Positions 1 through 10,581 of a stretch of 64,000 bases of DNA are shown here, piece after piece (within the stretch, counting starts at the first letter, position 1; each line of letters begins with the position of its first letter). The notes beneath the pieces are model-generated. The model made no database searches. It was not told the origin of the DNA and saw only the letters and a program-made list of their open reading frames with translations. The translations under genes were made by a program, and so were the position numbers. Origin of the DNA: Jacaranda mimosifolia (Eukaryota > Streptophyta > Magnoliopsida > Lamiales > Bignoniaceae); NCBI GenBank assembly GCA_018894105.1, contig CM032123.1, positions 29,551,744 to 29,615,743 of the forward strand, given 5' to 3'.

Positions 1-649
1 TGGGTGGGTCGGGGCTGGCAGCTGGGGGGACCGGGCCTGGTGGGCCGGTGTGTGTGTTTGGCCGTAGGCTGGTGCGCAATGGCCCGGGTCGAACCCAGAG
101 TTCAGCGGCCCAGTAGGCGTAGGCCTGATGTCAAATGGCCCATCTATATGAAGCAGCCCAAACAGGAGCCCATGCACACACATTTAGTAACAAAACTTTT
201 AGTTATTTATTCCATTAGTAACGAAATTCTTATTTTTGAATTAAAATTTTATTTAACTATTTGTAACCAAATATTTTGTTACATAAACAATTAATAACTA
301 TACTTAATTACATAAATAATATCATTATATTATGCATTGGTAACGAAAAAAATAAAATGCAACAAAATTGCCAATATTTTAGTAACTAAATATTTCGTTA
401 CGCTATAAAAATCTATTGTAACTACTACACTTTTTTGTTACTAATATCATATTTTGGTAACGATAAATTTTGTCGCCATAAGTCCATCATTCGTAACGAA
501 CCATAAATTTCGTTACTAAAACCTTTTGCGACGGGCTTTAGGGCACTAAACTTAAGTAACGAAAAATTCGTTACCAATATTTTGGATAACGAATTTCAGC
601 TTTATGGTAACAAAATTATTCGTTATGAAAAGTGTAATTTGTTGTAGTG
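1..649. mobile_element. CACTA (En/Spm-like) transposon, right terminus
   Basis: The segment ends in TTGTAGTG at 642-649, the reverse complement of the CACTACAA terminus of plant CACTA elements. The 450 bp before it are packed with short motifs of the type GTAACGAA and TTCGTTAC in both orientations, as expected of the subterminal repeats to which CACTA transposases bind. Positions 650-652 (ATT) would be one copy of the 3-bp target duplication; the other copy lies outside the window. The first 180 bp are GC-rich and G-biased and no transposase domain is visible, so autonomy cannot be judged. Confidence 0.75.
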
Positions 650-1363
650 ATTTTTGAAGGGGATATTTTTTATTGTAGTACTCAATTCAATGTTTTTTGT
701 TGGATGTTTGAAGTGAAAATGAAATTGAGCAAATTTTTCTATTTTATGAATAATAATAAAATATATATGATATATATATATCCGTATGTAATGATGCGAG
801 GTTTTTGAGGATAATGAAGGAAATAAAAGCCTTTTTGGAGAAAATCTATTATAGCATTTCGAAGTTAAAATAGGTGCATGTTGGCCATGTTTTGCCAAGA
901 TTTTGTCAGAAATTGTCCTGACAAAATATAACCAAACATGCCCTAACTTCTTGTTTCTATTAAGACTTAAGAAGTAATTGTCCCTCCAAGAAAAGAAATT
1001 GTATTTCTAGAATAATGAAATATAATTTTCTATTGGTAAAAAAGAAAAGAAAAGATCATCATTCGAAGTTGTATTGGACCCAAAATAGGAAATGGGATAA
1101 TTGATAATGGGAACTTACAAGAACTCATCCATTCTATGATGGTATCAATCAAGAAGGTTATGCTTATAAAATTGCATTCGAAGTCGGCATCAGGAATGCA
1201 GGATAAAATTTTTCCTTTCTGCCATGTATTCGGGAAGATCCAATTCCAATACAATACATCTTCTTAAGGGTTATCAATTGAGATGCATAAAATAGAATTA
1301 AGCCTAAAAATCATGGTAAATTAATGATTTGGACCGATCCAATGAAATTTGAATCGTAAGTGG
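650..1363. other. AT-rich spacer without recognisable gene
   Basis: Short reading frames exist but none shows a known domain or codon-use signal. The stretch separates the CACTA terminus from the chromovirus LTR and shows only short inverted sequences, such as the TTTGTCAG/CTGACAAA pair near 901-925. Confidence 0.5.
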
Positions 1364-1368
1364 ATTAG

Positions 1369-2230
1369 TGTTAGTCCCTTAAAGCATGGGATGTTGCTAG
1401 CATGATGGCCCTTGCGCGTAAGCAACTTTTAGTGCCGGCACAATGCAGCACGAACTTAGGCCAAGTGTGAGCATTGACGGAACCAAGTGTTAGAAAGTTG
1501 CAGATTGGTTGCTGAGTTGCACACACGATGAGCTGCGAATCAGGCGAGCAGATATTACACAAACTTGTGCAACATTGGAGGGGCGTGCTGGCGAGAACGT
1601 TAGATGATGTATGCCTAGGCTGGCAGGAAACTTAGGTGCACACGGGGCGTACAACACGCTCGCAAGACGGTTACTCAAATTAGCAAGGCAGTTGCTCAAG
1701 ACAGTGAGACAGTTACCCAATGGTAGCGAGAAACTGACTTAATGGTTAATGGAGTACCTTGCTGGCTGCCAAATAAAGTGACCCATGGCAACTGTTTGGA
1801 ATGTGCCATACGTGTATAGCAGTTAAGGTTGACTAGGTGCAACAATAACTGCCCATTTACATAGCAGATTCTGATAGGTTGACTTTTCCTAGGCAGTTGG
1901 GGATGTCAACTGCAGTAATTTTGGTAGATTTTAATTCCAAACCTCACAAAATGAGTATGTGTGAAGGCTATAACAAAGATTTCCTTGTAATATTATTTTT
2001 GGCAATAATAGTTCAAGTTGGGCTTGCTCTTGTAAGTATTGTGTTATACTGTCCCTTTATGTTTTATATGCATTTGATATGCTTGTGTGCATCACTTGCT
2101 ATTGCTGCATTTAACTTTCACTTAAACAAAGTGTATTGGATGAGTAAGACTCAATAATTGGTGCACAATTAGGCCGCACATCGGGCTAACTTCGGCATTG
2201 GATACTTAGTCAAAAAATACCCCTGTGACA
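1369..2230 (+). repeat. 5' LTR of the chromovirus
   Basis: It matches 6808-7646 along its whole length with substitutions and small indels, begins with TG and ends with CA, and is followed by the initiator-Met primer-binding site. The clear divergence between the two LTRs indicates an old insertion. Confidence 0.88.
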
Positions 2231-2232
2231 AG

Positions 2233-2243
2233 TGGTATCAGAG
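2233..2243 (+). other. Primer-binding site, initiator-Met tRNA type
   Basis: TGGTATCAGAG is the usual complement of the 3' end of plant initiator tRNA-Met, used to prime minus-strand DNA synthesis. It lies two bases after the 5' LTR, which fixes both the LTR boundary and the plus orientation. Confidence 0.85.
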
Positions 2244-2278
2244 TTCGGTTCGGGTTCTGTTAAGGATTTTCCAGTCAT

Positions 2279-3330
2279 GACAAATCAAATGCGAGAAAGT
2301 ATCACGGATCTAAAAAATTGGATGGCGTATGTTGAGAACTTGTTGGGACAACCCCCTGAACCGTGAATGATGGCATTGCTTTTGCAAATCCATAAATTAC
2401 AACGAAAGATAGAAGGTTTGCAAAAGACAGTTGATGGACTACCAGAATTTGTGGAAGGCAAGGTGGTGACGGTTTCTGAGGATTTGGGGGTCCTCACAAA
2501 TAATGTTGAAGAAAGGTTGGATGCTTTGAATGCTGAGATTAGCGTCTTAAAGAGGGTTGCTAGTTCTGGTTCGGCAGAAGAGAGAGCTCCTTCGTTTAAA
2601 ATAAAAGTCCCTAAACCCAAGCCGTTTGGCAAAGCGCGAAGCACCAAAAAGCTAGAAAATTTCCTATAGGATATGGAAACTTATTTCTAAGCTACTAAGG
2701 TGCCGGATGATGAAAATGTTCCGATCACTATTATGTACTTGACTGGTGATGCGAAACTCTGGTGGCATACTTGTCTCTTAGATAATGCCACAGTGAGTAG
2801 GGGTAGAATTGAATTGTGGGATTCGTTAAAGAATGAACTAGAGGATTAATTCCTCCCTCTCAACACCTCATAGAATATGAGAGAGGTTGAGGAAACTGAA
2901 ACATAAAGGTACGATACGTGATTATGTCAAGAGTTTAGTTCCTTGATGTTGGATGTGAAAGATATGTCTGAGGAAGACGCTTGTTCAATGTTATGTTAGG
3001 ATTACAGACGTAGGCTCAAGCAAAAACCTAGAGATAGGGTGTCAAAGACTTGTCGTCGGAGATTGCTGCTGCTGATGATTGGTTGTTAGATTTCCATGTT
3101 GTTGGTGGATCGGATCCTATGAAGAAGAAAAAAGATTTCGGGAAAGAGAAAAGGAAACTGGAAAATTCAAGAAAAATGGCAATTTTAAGAAAAGAAAAAA
3201 TAATAGGTATTGGTAGAAACCAAGGAAGCCCAACCGGTGGTAGACAAAACAAATAAGGGTTGCTACATCTATGGTGGCAATCATCGAATGAGGGATTACC
3301 CAAAAATGAGTAAGTTGAATGCCTTAATTG
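2279..3330 (+). pseudogene. Chromovirus gag remnant
   Basis: Starting near the ATG at 2278, the translation gives a helical gag-like region, broken by stops after about 2667 and again later. Near 3253-3305 the zinc knuckle can still be read as CYIYGGNHRMRDYP, where a CCHC knuckle would have Cys at the second and fourth marked positions; two Cys codons have become Tyr by G-to-A change. Gag would build the virus-like particle and bind RNA, but this copy cannot do so. Confidence 0.7.
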
Positions 3331-3399
3331 CAGAGTAGGATGAGGCGGAAGAAGAAAGTAGTCCCTCTCGTGTTAATCCCATGCAGTTGCTTCGTGCTC

Positions 3400-3860
3400 T
3401 TTAAGGCAGACTCATTGCTCACAAAGGACTGATGTATGTCAAAGTGGGAGTGAATGGTTGGGAGGTAATGACTATGGTAGACTCCAAGGCCACTCACAAC
3501 TTTGTTGCAGAAAGATAAAATAAGAAATTAGGGTTACGGCTTACGCCCCATTCCAGTAAGATTAAGGCTATGAATTCTAAAGCAAAGCTTATCAAGGAAG
3601 TTGCCAATGTGGAATTGACGATCGACTCGTGGCACGAATAGTGCGATATGATGGTTGTTCCCCTTGATGATTTTGACATCATTCTTGGGACGAAATTCTT
3701 GGTGGATTCCAAGGCATTGGTATGTGTATATTTGGGTGGACTGGTCATAGCAAATGAAAAATGCCCTTCATTTGTGCATAGAACTTATATTTCTGACTCC
3801 AAGTCAAGTTCAAAGATAGATACTGGCAAGACGGAATTACTTTTAGCCACATAGGTTAAG
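3400..3860 (+). pseudogene. Chromovirus aspartic protease remnant
   Basis: The active-site segment is readable as VDSKATHNFV near 3480-3510; plant Ty3 proteases usually read DSGATHNF. The downstream frame at 3648-3854 contains DFDIILGTKFL, matching the usual conserved block after the active site. Stop codons interrupt the frame on both sides. The enzyme would have cut the Gag-Pol polyprotein. Confidence 0.7.
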
Positions 3861-4029
3861 TTAGGTTTGAGGCAAAGTAAAGTGACCTAATTGGAGGCAT
3901 TGGTGGAGATCAAACCTGGATCATGCCAGGAGGTGCCTGACCCAGTTGCAAAAGTGCTTGAGGAGTTTGCGGATATGATGCTGCTGAAACTCCCAAAGAA
4001 ATTGACCTTCGGCGAGTTTTGAGTTGGAA

Positions 4030-5290
4030 CTGGGCGTAGGACCCCCTACTAGCACCCCGTATCGGATGAGCCCCCCAGAATTGTTGGAACTCAAAAAATA
4101 ATTAGATGAATTGCTGGCTACCGAGTTGATCCAACTATCTAAAGCCCCGTATGGTTCACATACGTTATTCCAAAATAACCAAGATGGTTTGATGCAAATG
4201 TGTGTGGACTACTGGGCATTGAATAAGGTAACAATTAAAAATAAATACCATATTCCTAATGCTTTGGATTTATTTGACAAACTAACAAAGGCTAGGTTCT
4301 ATACAAAAATTGACTTGAGATCTGGTTATTGGCAAGTGTGGATTGCTACTAGTGATGAGGCAAAAACTACTTGCGTTATGAGATATGGATCTTATGAATT
4401 TTTGGTGATGCCATTTAGCTTAATTGATGCCCCTTCTATCTTTTATAATCTCATGAATGATGTATTGCATGAATTTTTAGACCATTTTGTTGTTGTGTAT
4501 CTTGATGACATTGTAATTTATTCTGAGTCCCTTTAAGCTTGTGTTTCAGAAATTGAGAAAGTATGAACTCTACACAAAGAAAGAGAAGTGCGAGTTTTGC
4601 CTGGAAGAAATTACTTTCCTTGGGCACATCATAAGCCAAGGGAAAATCAAGATAGATGGAAAGAAGGTGCGAGCAGTGATGGATTGGCCTGCCTATCTAA
4701 AGTGATAGAGTTACGGTTGTTTCTAGGCTTAGCAGATTACTATAGATGGTTCATAAAAGACTACTCAAAGATAGTCAGTCCCTTGATGGATTTGCTAAAG
4801 AAAGATCAGACTTGGGAGTGGAATGATGTATACGAAAGTGCATTCAAGTGGTTAAAGCGGGTGATTGCCTTTAAACCAGTGTTAAAGTTGTCAGAATTTG
4901 ACAACCCATTTGTGGTGCAAGTGAGTGCACTTGATCGGGCCATGGGTGGCATGCTTGTTCAGGACAAACATCCAATTGCATTCGAGAGCTGCAAATAAAA
5001 AGACGTTAAGATGTGGTACATTACTCCTGAGAAAGAGATGCTGGCGGTAATATATTGTTTCAACATTTGGATGTACTACCTGTTGGGAACAAAGTTTACT
5101 GTCATGAAGGATAATGTGACTAACATCTATTTTTGGACCCAAAAGAAATTAGCCTTGAAACAGGCTTGTTTGCAGGAATATTTGGCTGAGTTTGATTTCA
5201 GGTGGGTACATAGGCTTGGCAAACACAATGAAGTGGCGAATGCCTTGAGTCGGAAGAAGGTTGAAACATATGCTGATACTCTTATGATGG
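4030..5290 (+). pseudogene. Chromovirus reverse transcriptase and RNase H remnant
   Basis: The reverse transcriptase is recognisable at 4111-4536: MCVDYWALNK, KIDLRSGYWQ, and the catalytic YLDD box in VVYLDDIVIYS near 4495-4520. It continues in another frame at 4588-4998 ([19 protein letters not shown]) into the RNase H connection, and at 5011-5265 into the C-terminal RNase H block ending in HRLGKHNEVANALSRK. At least three frame breaks and several internal stops separate these pieces, so no functional enzyme is made. The order matches Ty3/gypsy pol. Confidence 0.88.
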
Positions 5291-5429
5291 TAGAATTGGA
5301 CCTCTTAGAGCGGATCCGGGAAGCATCCCAGAATTACTCAGTTTACAAAAAGTTGGTTGAAAAGGTAGAAGTGCGTGAAACTCAAAAATATTGGCTAATT
5401 GATGGCTTGTTGTATGCTAGGGCGACCGA

Positions 5430-6110
5430 GCCTATGTGTTGAGTGGACTGTTAAGACGGCAGATGCTGAGGGAGACGCACGATCCACAATAGGCTGGACA
5501 TTAGGGTATTGAGTGAATGCTAGCCTTGTTGTCCCACCGGTACTATTGGCTAAAGACAAAAGATGATGTTAAAGCCTATGTGAAAATGTGTTTGGTTTGT
5601 CAAGTGGACAAACTTTAAAAGAAAAGGGAAGCCAGCTTGTTGCAGCCTCTGCCAATTCCCAATAGACCATGGCAGTTCATCTCCATGGACGTCATTGCCG
5701 GTTTCCCAAAGGTTAAGGGTGGTATGGCTTCCATTTTTGTTATTGTTGACCATTTCTTAAAATATGAAATTTTTATTGTTGCGCCTAATGCTTGTCCTAC
5801 GAAGATTGTAGCCGAGTTATTTTTCAAATATATTATTAAGTACTTTGGTGTTCCCAAAGATATTGTGAGTGCTAGGGACACAAGATTCACAGGTCGATTT
5901 TGGACTTCGCTGTTCAACCGATGGGCACAGAATTAAAGTTCTCCATAACAAATCATCCCCAAATGAATGGTCAAATCAAAAATATGAATGCACTATTAGA
6001 GGAATTATTAAGGCATTATGTGTCAACGAGCCAAAAGGATTAGGTTGATTTACTTGATATGGCCCAGTTCTGTTACAATTTGCATAAGTCATCAACCACA
6101 TAGATGAGTC
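5430..6110 (+). pseudogene. Chromovirus integrase remnant with lost catalytic residues
   Basis: A degraded H-H-C-C zinc segment at about 5460-5610 ends in MCLVCQVDK. The core begins at 5637 with PWQFISMDVIAGFP, so the first catalytic Asp is kept. The second site reads VSARDTRF where the family has SDRD, so Asp is Ala; the Glu site reads GQIKNMN where GQTERVN is usual, so Glu is Lys. With stops added, the integrase is inactive. Confidence 0.82.
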
Positions 6111-6309
6111 CCATTAAGTTGGTTTATAGATAGTAGCTATTGGCGCCGCATGAAATTGCCTTGCAACGCACAGGAGGCAAGTGCCCCACGGCTTGCTGGT
6201 TTGTAAAGGCAAGGCAGGAATTGCTTGATGAGGCCAAGGACAATTTGGCCAAGGCACAACATCGAATGAAGAAATATACAGATGTGGCCGACGGGATGTA
6301 TCATTTAAT

Positions 6310-6862
6310 GTGGGAGATCCGGTGTTGTTGAAACTTACTCCACAAATTTGGAAGAAAATAAGCTCGAAAGTAGTGCACCATTGGTTGGTGTCGAAATATG
6401 ATGGACCGTTTGAAATTCTAAAAAAAAGTAAGCAGAATAGCATACCGATTGAAGCTGCCAGACAGATTAAAGTTACACCCAGCTTTTCATGTAAGTTTTC
6501 TTAAGAAGTATTTTCATAATGCAGACAGTTCGAGAATGCTGGCAAAGCGAGCACCACTCGTCATTCGGCAACAGATTGAAAAAGAGGCCCATTTTATCCT
6601 TGATTCCCAAACTAAGGGCCAAAGCAAGAAGAACAGACAAGTTAATTACTTTGTTCATTGGAAAGGAGAGTTCAAGGTAGGTGCTTATTGGGAAAAGAGT
6701 GTAGACTTGTGGCAATGTGAAAAGTTGATTGATGAGTACTGGGGAAAAAAAAAAAAAATGAAACCTGGCTCTGAAGAGGACATCAGATTCTTTCGATGGG
6801 GATGGTCTGTTAGCCCCTCAAAAGCATGGGATGCTGCTAGTGTGATGGCCCTTGCGTGTTAG
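6310..6862 (+). pseudogene. Integrase C-terminus and chromodomain remnant
   Basis: The frames at 6310-6504 and 6449-6862 carry the integrase C-terminal block (LLKLTPQIWKKISSKVVH, KLHPAFHVSFLKKYF) and then a chromodomain at about 6640-6745, readable as NYFVHWKGEFKVGAYWEKSV. In chromoviruses this domain steers integration towards marked chromatin. A run of 13 A at 6747-6759 follows. The two frames overlap, showing a frameshift near 6450. Confidence 0.8.
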
Positions 6863-7646
6863 CAAGCTTTAGTGCTGGCATGGTGCAGCACAAACTCAGG
6901 CCAAGTGGGGGCATTAACGGAACCAAGTGTTGGAAAGTTGCACACTGGTTGCTGAGCTGCCTGTACGACGAGCTGGGTGTCGGGTGAACAGATGTTGCGC
7001 AAATGTGGATGGGTGTGTTGGCGGGAACGTTAGATGATGCGCGCTTGGGCTGGCAAGAAACTTAGGCGCGTGCGGGAGATGGTTGCTCAAGTCAGGATGC
7101 GGTTGCTCGAGACAGCCAAACGGTTACTCGATGGTAGTGAGAAACTAACTTGATGGTTAATGGAGTACCTTGTTGGCTCCCAGACAAAGTGACCCGTGGC
7201 AAACTGTTTGGAATGCCCCACATGTGCATAATAGTTACGGTTGACTGGATGTGATGCTAACTGCTCGTCTACATGGTGGATTCTGATAGGTTGACCTTTC
7301 CTAGGCAATTGGGGATGTCAATTGCAGTAATTTTGGTAGACTTTAATTTGGCCCAAACCTCACAAAACGAGTGTGTGTGAAGGCTGCGGCAAAGAGTTCA
7401 TTGTAACATTATTTTGGCAATAATAGTTCAAAGTTGGGCTTGTTCCCGTAAATATTGTGTTCTACTGTCCCTTTACATTTTATATGCATTTGATATGCTT
7501 GTGTGCATGACTTGCTATTACTGCGTTTAACTTTCACTCAAACAAAGTGTGTTGGACGAGTAAGGCTTACTAATTGGTGCACAATTAGACCGCACAACAG
7601 GCTAACCTCAACATTGGATACTTAGTGGAAAAATACCCTTGTGACA
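6808..7646 (+). repeat. 3' LTR of the chromovirus
   Basis: It is the direct copy of 1369-2230. It starts TGTTAG at 6808, just inside the end of the chromodomain reading frame, and ends GTGACA at 7646, followed by ACTAG, the likely target duplication of ATTAG at 1364-1368. Confidence 0.88.
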
Positions 7647-7651
7647 ACTAG

Positions 7652-8261
7652 TAAAGTTGTCATAATATAAGATCTTCAAAGTATACCCAAAATTATTATT
7701 TGATAGGAAACAAAAGGAAGGGGGAGTTTTTTTGTTCTAAACAACAATTGGACATTAAAACAAATATTTCATTTTTCCTAATTATCATGTGACATTGCAA
7801 CATCAGAAATCTTCACTTGTCAAAATTTTACCATTTTATGAAAGTATAAGAAAATAGGTTTACATAAATTTGAGGGTGGACCATCAATCCCTTCGTTTTG
7901 TCCTGAAAGATAATCCAATTAAATCTAGCCCCCAGTACAACAAAAGTTTATTTTGTTGCTAAATAAAATTAATTTCATGTCTTTTACTTGTAAAAATTAT
8001 AAGAAAAATTGATAAGTGGGAAATGCATTTTATGATTGTAATTTTAAAGTAAGATTATTAGTGTGATATTGGTAATAATTCAAAATATAACTTCGTTTCT
8101 TATTGCCATTTTTCTTTTTTGGACAAGTACTAGCACCCAAACACATATGAACTCTTAGAAATTTATGTGTCAATTCGTCACTAATGATAAATTTTGGAGT
8201 TTTGATTAAGATATTTATAAATTAATATATCAATTTAACATTAAGAATAAAATTGTATACA
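7652..8261. other. AT-rich spacer, nothing recognised
   Basis: There is no coding, RNA-gene or terminal-repeat signal. The stretch separates the chromovirus from the truncated Mutator-like element. Confidence 0.5.
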
Positions 8262-8400
8262 TATGTTAGCAAAATATGAAAAAAATAAGTAAAAAATAAA
8301 AAAATAAAGACATAAAAAGTAAAAATATATACATACAAACATATATACATATATATATATAAATTTTAAATACATAAATATATATTTACATATATATATA

Positions 8401-8653
8401 TAGACCCCAACACGACATACCCGCCCACCCCCCAATCACCCACCACCACCATGGTTGCCATGGCCAAGCCATTAGCCGGCCTGGCCTCTGGCCTAGCCAG
8501 ATCTGCTTGGCCATGGCTGTCGACAGATGCTTGGCCGCCAGACTGAGGCGGAGGCGGCCAGTAGCCTGAGGTAGGCGGTTGCCAGCTAGCGGCCAAGTTG
8601 AGGGGAAAGTGGGGAAGGGGTGTGGTTGGTGTGGCGGAAAGGAAGGGTGGGGA

Positions 8654-8655
<2 letters not shown>
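8401..8655. other. GC-rich core of the Mutator-like element
   Basis: An abrupt GC-rich island lies inside AT-rich DNA, with repeated GGCCATGG, TTGGCC and CCACC motifs. A similar island occupies the matching place (47160-47400) in the complete copy. Such cores in Mutator-like elements can be captured gene fragments, but no protein homology was recognised. The frame at 8366-8596 (-) runs through it but looks like low-complexity translation. Confidence 0.5.

Positions 8656-8711
<56 letters not shown>
8656..8711. repeat. (ATT)n then (ATTT)n microsatellite
   Basis: An uninterrupted ATT trinucleotide tract passes into ATTT repeats next to the GC-rich core. Confidence 0.95.
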
Positions 8712-8713
<2 letters not shown>

Positions 8714-9575
8714 TACTAATTGAATAATTGAATTGTTTTAGAATTATTTTATTTTAATATTATTATATAATTTATAATTATATAGTTGGGATGAGACTTA
8801 AAATTTTATTGTTTAAATTTTATTTTGTTATATCTGAATTAATAAATAAAATATATTTAAATTTAATAGAATTATTTTAGATGTATTTATCATTTTAATA
8901 TTATTATGTAATTTTGAATTGTATAGATAATATGATAGACTTAAATTTTTATTGTTTAATTTTATTTCATTTTTCACTTAATAAATAAAGTCAACAAAAT
9001 TTATTTAAATTTTTAGATATTTTACTATTTTAATATTATTAAATATTTTAACTTAATATTATAAAAATTATATGGCCTAAACTGATAAATTAGATTTTTA
9101 AAAAAATTTAGATGATAAATTGGTATGAAATAAAATTTTATAAATTTGAAGGATATATGATATTTCAAATTCTAATGTGCAAGTTTAAAATTTTTTTTTA
9201 GGACTCAATTTCTTTAATTCGATAATTTAGCAAGTGGGATACATGTATATGTGTGTTTATATATGTAAATATATATAAGTATATAAATATTTTTCAAGAT
9301 TTATCTTCTTTTTTTATCTGTTTACTTTTTTCAATTTTTATGTACCTATTTTTTTATTCTTTGTGCAAATTTTCCTTTTTTTTTTTAATTATCTAGTAAA
9401 ATACATGGCAAGAAGGGATGCGCCACGTAGGATCGGGCTGGTTGCAAATGACTTCGGGCTGAATTTGTCATCAAATTATCAAAATTCAAAAGTTAGTATA
9501 CCAAAATTGCTGTCCAAAAAGAAAAAGTCAAAATTTGCCAGTAGGTATAGTTAGGGGACTAATTTTGTAATTGTG

Positions 9576-10581
9576 GGTAGGCAAAGTAACAGCAGTGAAG
9601 TCTACTCACTTCCTAAAAAAAGTTGCACAACTAAAGAGGAATTTTCTTTGGATGAGTAATCCTGTTTCAAGTGCTTAGAATGGTTAAAAAGGTGTCTAAA
9701 GATATTATAAATTTCCATATTTTATATAATTTTTATGAAATTTATAAGATGTTAAATTTTATTTTAAAATTATTATACCCTTAAAAAATATCCAAACAAA
9801 TAAAATTATGTCCCTTCTAAAATATTAAAATTATCAATTATGTTATTAATCAATATGGTCCAATTTTTTTTTACAAGTAAGTTATTCTTTTTCTTTTTTT
9901 AAAAGTAACTTCTTATAAAATTTTGACATTTTATTTTCAGAACTTATAATTTCTTTAAATAAATTTTTACATATCAAAACTTATAATCTCTTTAAATAAG
10001 TTTTTACCTAACATTTTATAAGTTTGATTCTCAAACTTACCTAAGAACATATCCAAACGCTCTGAAATCCGTGTGTTCATTTATGTTGCAATTCTGTATG
10101 AACAGGTGATTATAATTTTGGCCATATTGAGCAAAAGAAACTTGTGAATCTTCAACTTAATCCTTGTGATTGACAGAGGAGATGCTGCCTTTAATTTGTT
10201 AAAGAGATTCTGGGCGAGCTCGGAGCTGGCTAGTGCCTACATAATGCATTCTCCGTTTCCTAAACAAAGCATAACTTGCCCCAACTGCCAGACAATGTTC
10301 GTGATGCATGTCCTTTGTCACCTTTGCTTGATTCCTCCTTCTTTGTACCTACAATGTCAAATTTATGTACGCTGTCTTTAAGAACAAAACAGGGAGGGAG
10401 GGATGATGGAGAAGTTGTGAAAAATTTGGGTCCCATTGCCCATTACTTTATATTATATGCTTTGCTTTATAGATTTAGCATTGTTGCTTCAACTAAAATG
10501 ACATAGACTAAAAGTTTGGGCTGCTGGCTATATATGGTTCATATAGAGAGATTGAGAAAGATATACAAAGAGATATATAAA
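9576..10581. other. Upstream region of the DC1 gene
   Basis: AT-rich spacer. Candidate TATA sequences are TATATAT near 10530 and TTATATTATATG near 10447. Short open frames at 10166-10506 show no domain. The sequence from 10156 to 10400 is less AT-rich and might hold a leader exon, but no splice pair stands out. Confidence 0.4.

Larger units (their letters stand above)
1369..7646 (+). mobile_element. Degenerate Ty3/gypsy chromovirus, full length
   Basis: Two similar LTRs (1369-2230 and 6808-7646), both starting TGTTAG and ending GTGACA, flank gag, protease, reverse transcriptase, RNase H, integrase and chromodomain remnants in that order, all on the plus strand. A primer-binding site TGGTATCAGAG lies 2 bp after the 5' LTR. 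The flanks ATTAG (1364-1368) and ACTAG (7647-7651) look like a 5-bp target duplication with one change. Integrase before a C-terminal chromodomain defines the chromovirus branch; the chromodomain region recalls the Galadriel type, but this was not tested. Many stop codons and frameshifts make it non-autonomous. Confidence 0.9.
8262..9575 (-). mobile_element. Truncated Mutator-like element, family of 45941-47895, inverted
   Basis: The reverse complement of this stretch parallels 45941-47600: the terminal segment near 9440-9575, the AT-rich part near 9000-9240, the GC-rich core at 8401-8655, and an AT-rich tract with AAAATATGAAAAA at 8268. One terminus is recognisable (GGGGACTAATTTTGTAATT ending near 9574). 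The other terminus is missing, so the copy is truncated near 8262. No transposase is visible. Confidence 0.7.

Noticed and set aside
4..294. Open frame of 96 codons at the window start
   Set aside because: G-rich low-complexity translation within the CACTA end; no domain, and it runs into AT-rich subterminal repeats.
8241..8596. Frames through the GC-rich core of the truncated Mutator-like element
   Set aside because: One is Tyr/Phe-rich from TA-rich DNA and the other has biased GC-rich composition; neither is kept in the complete copy.
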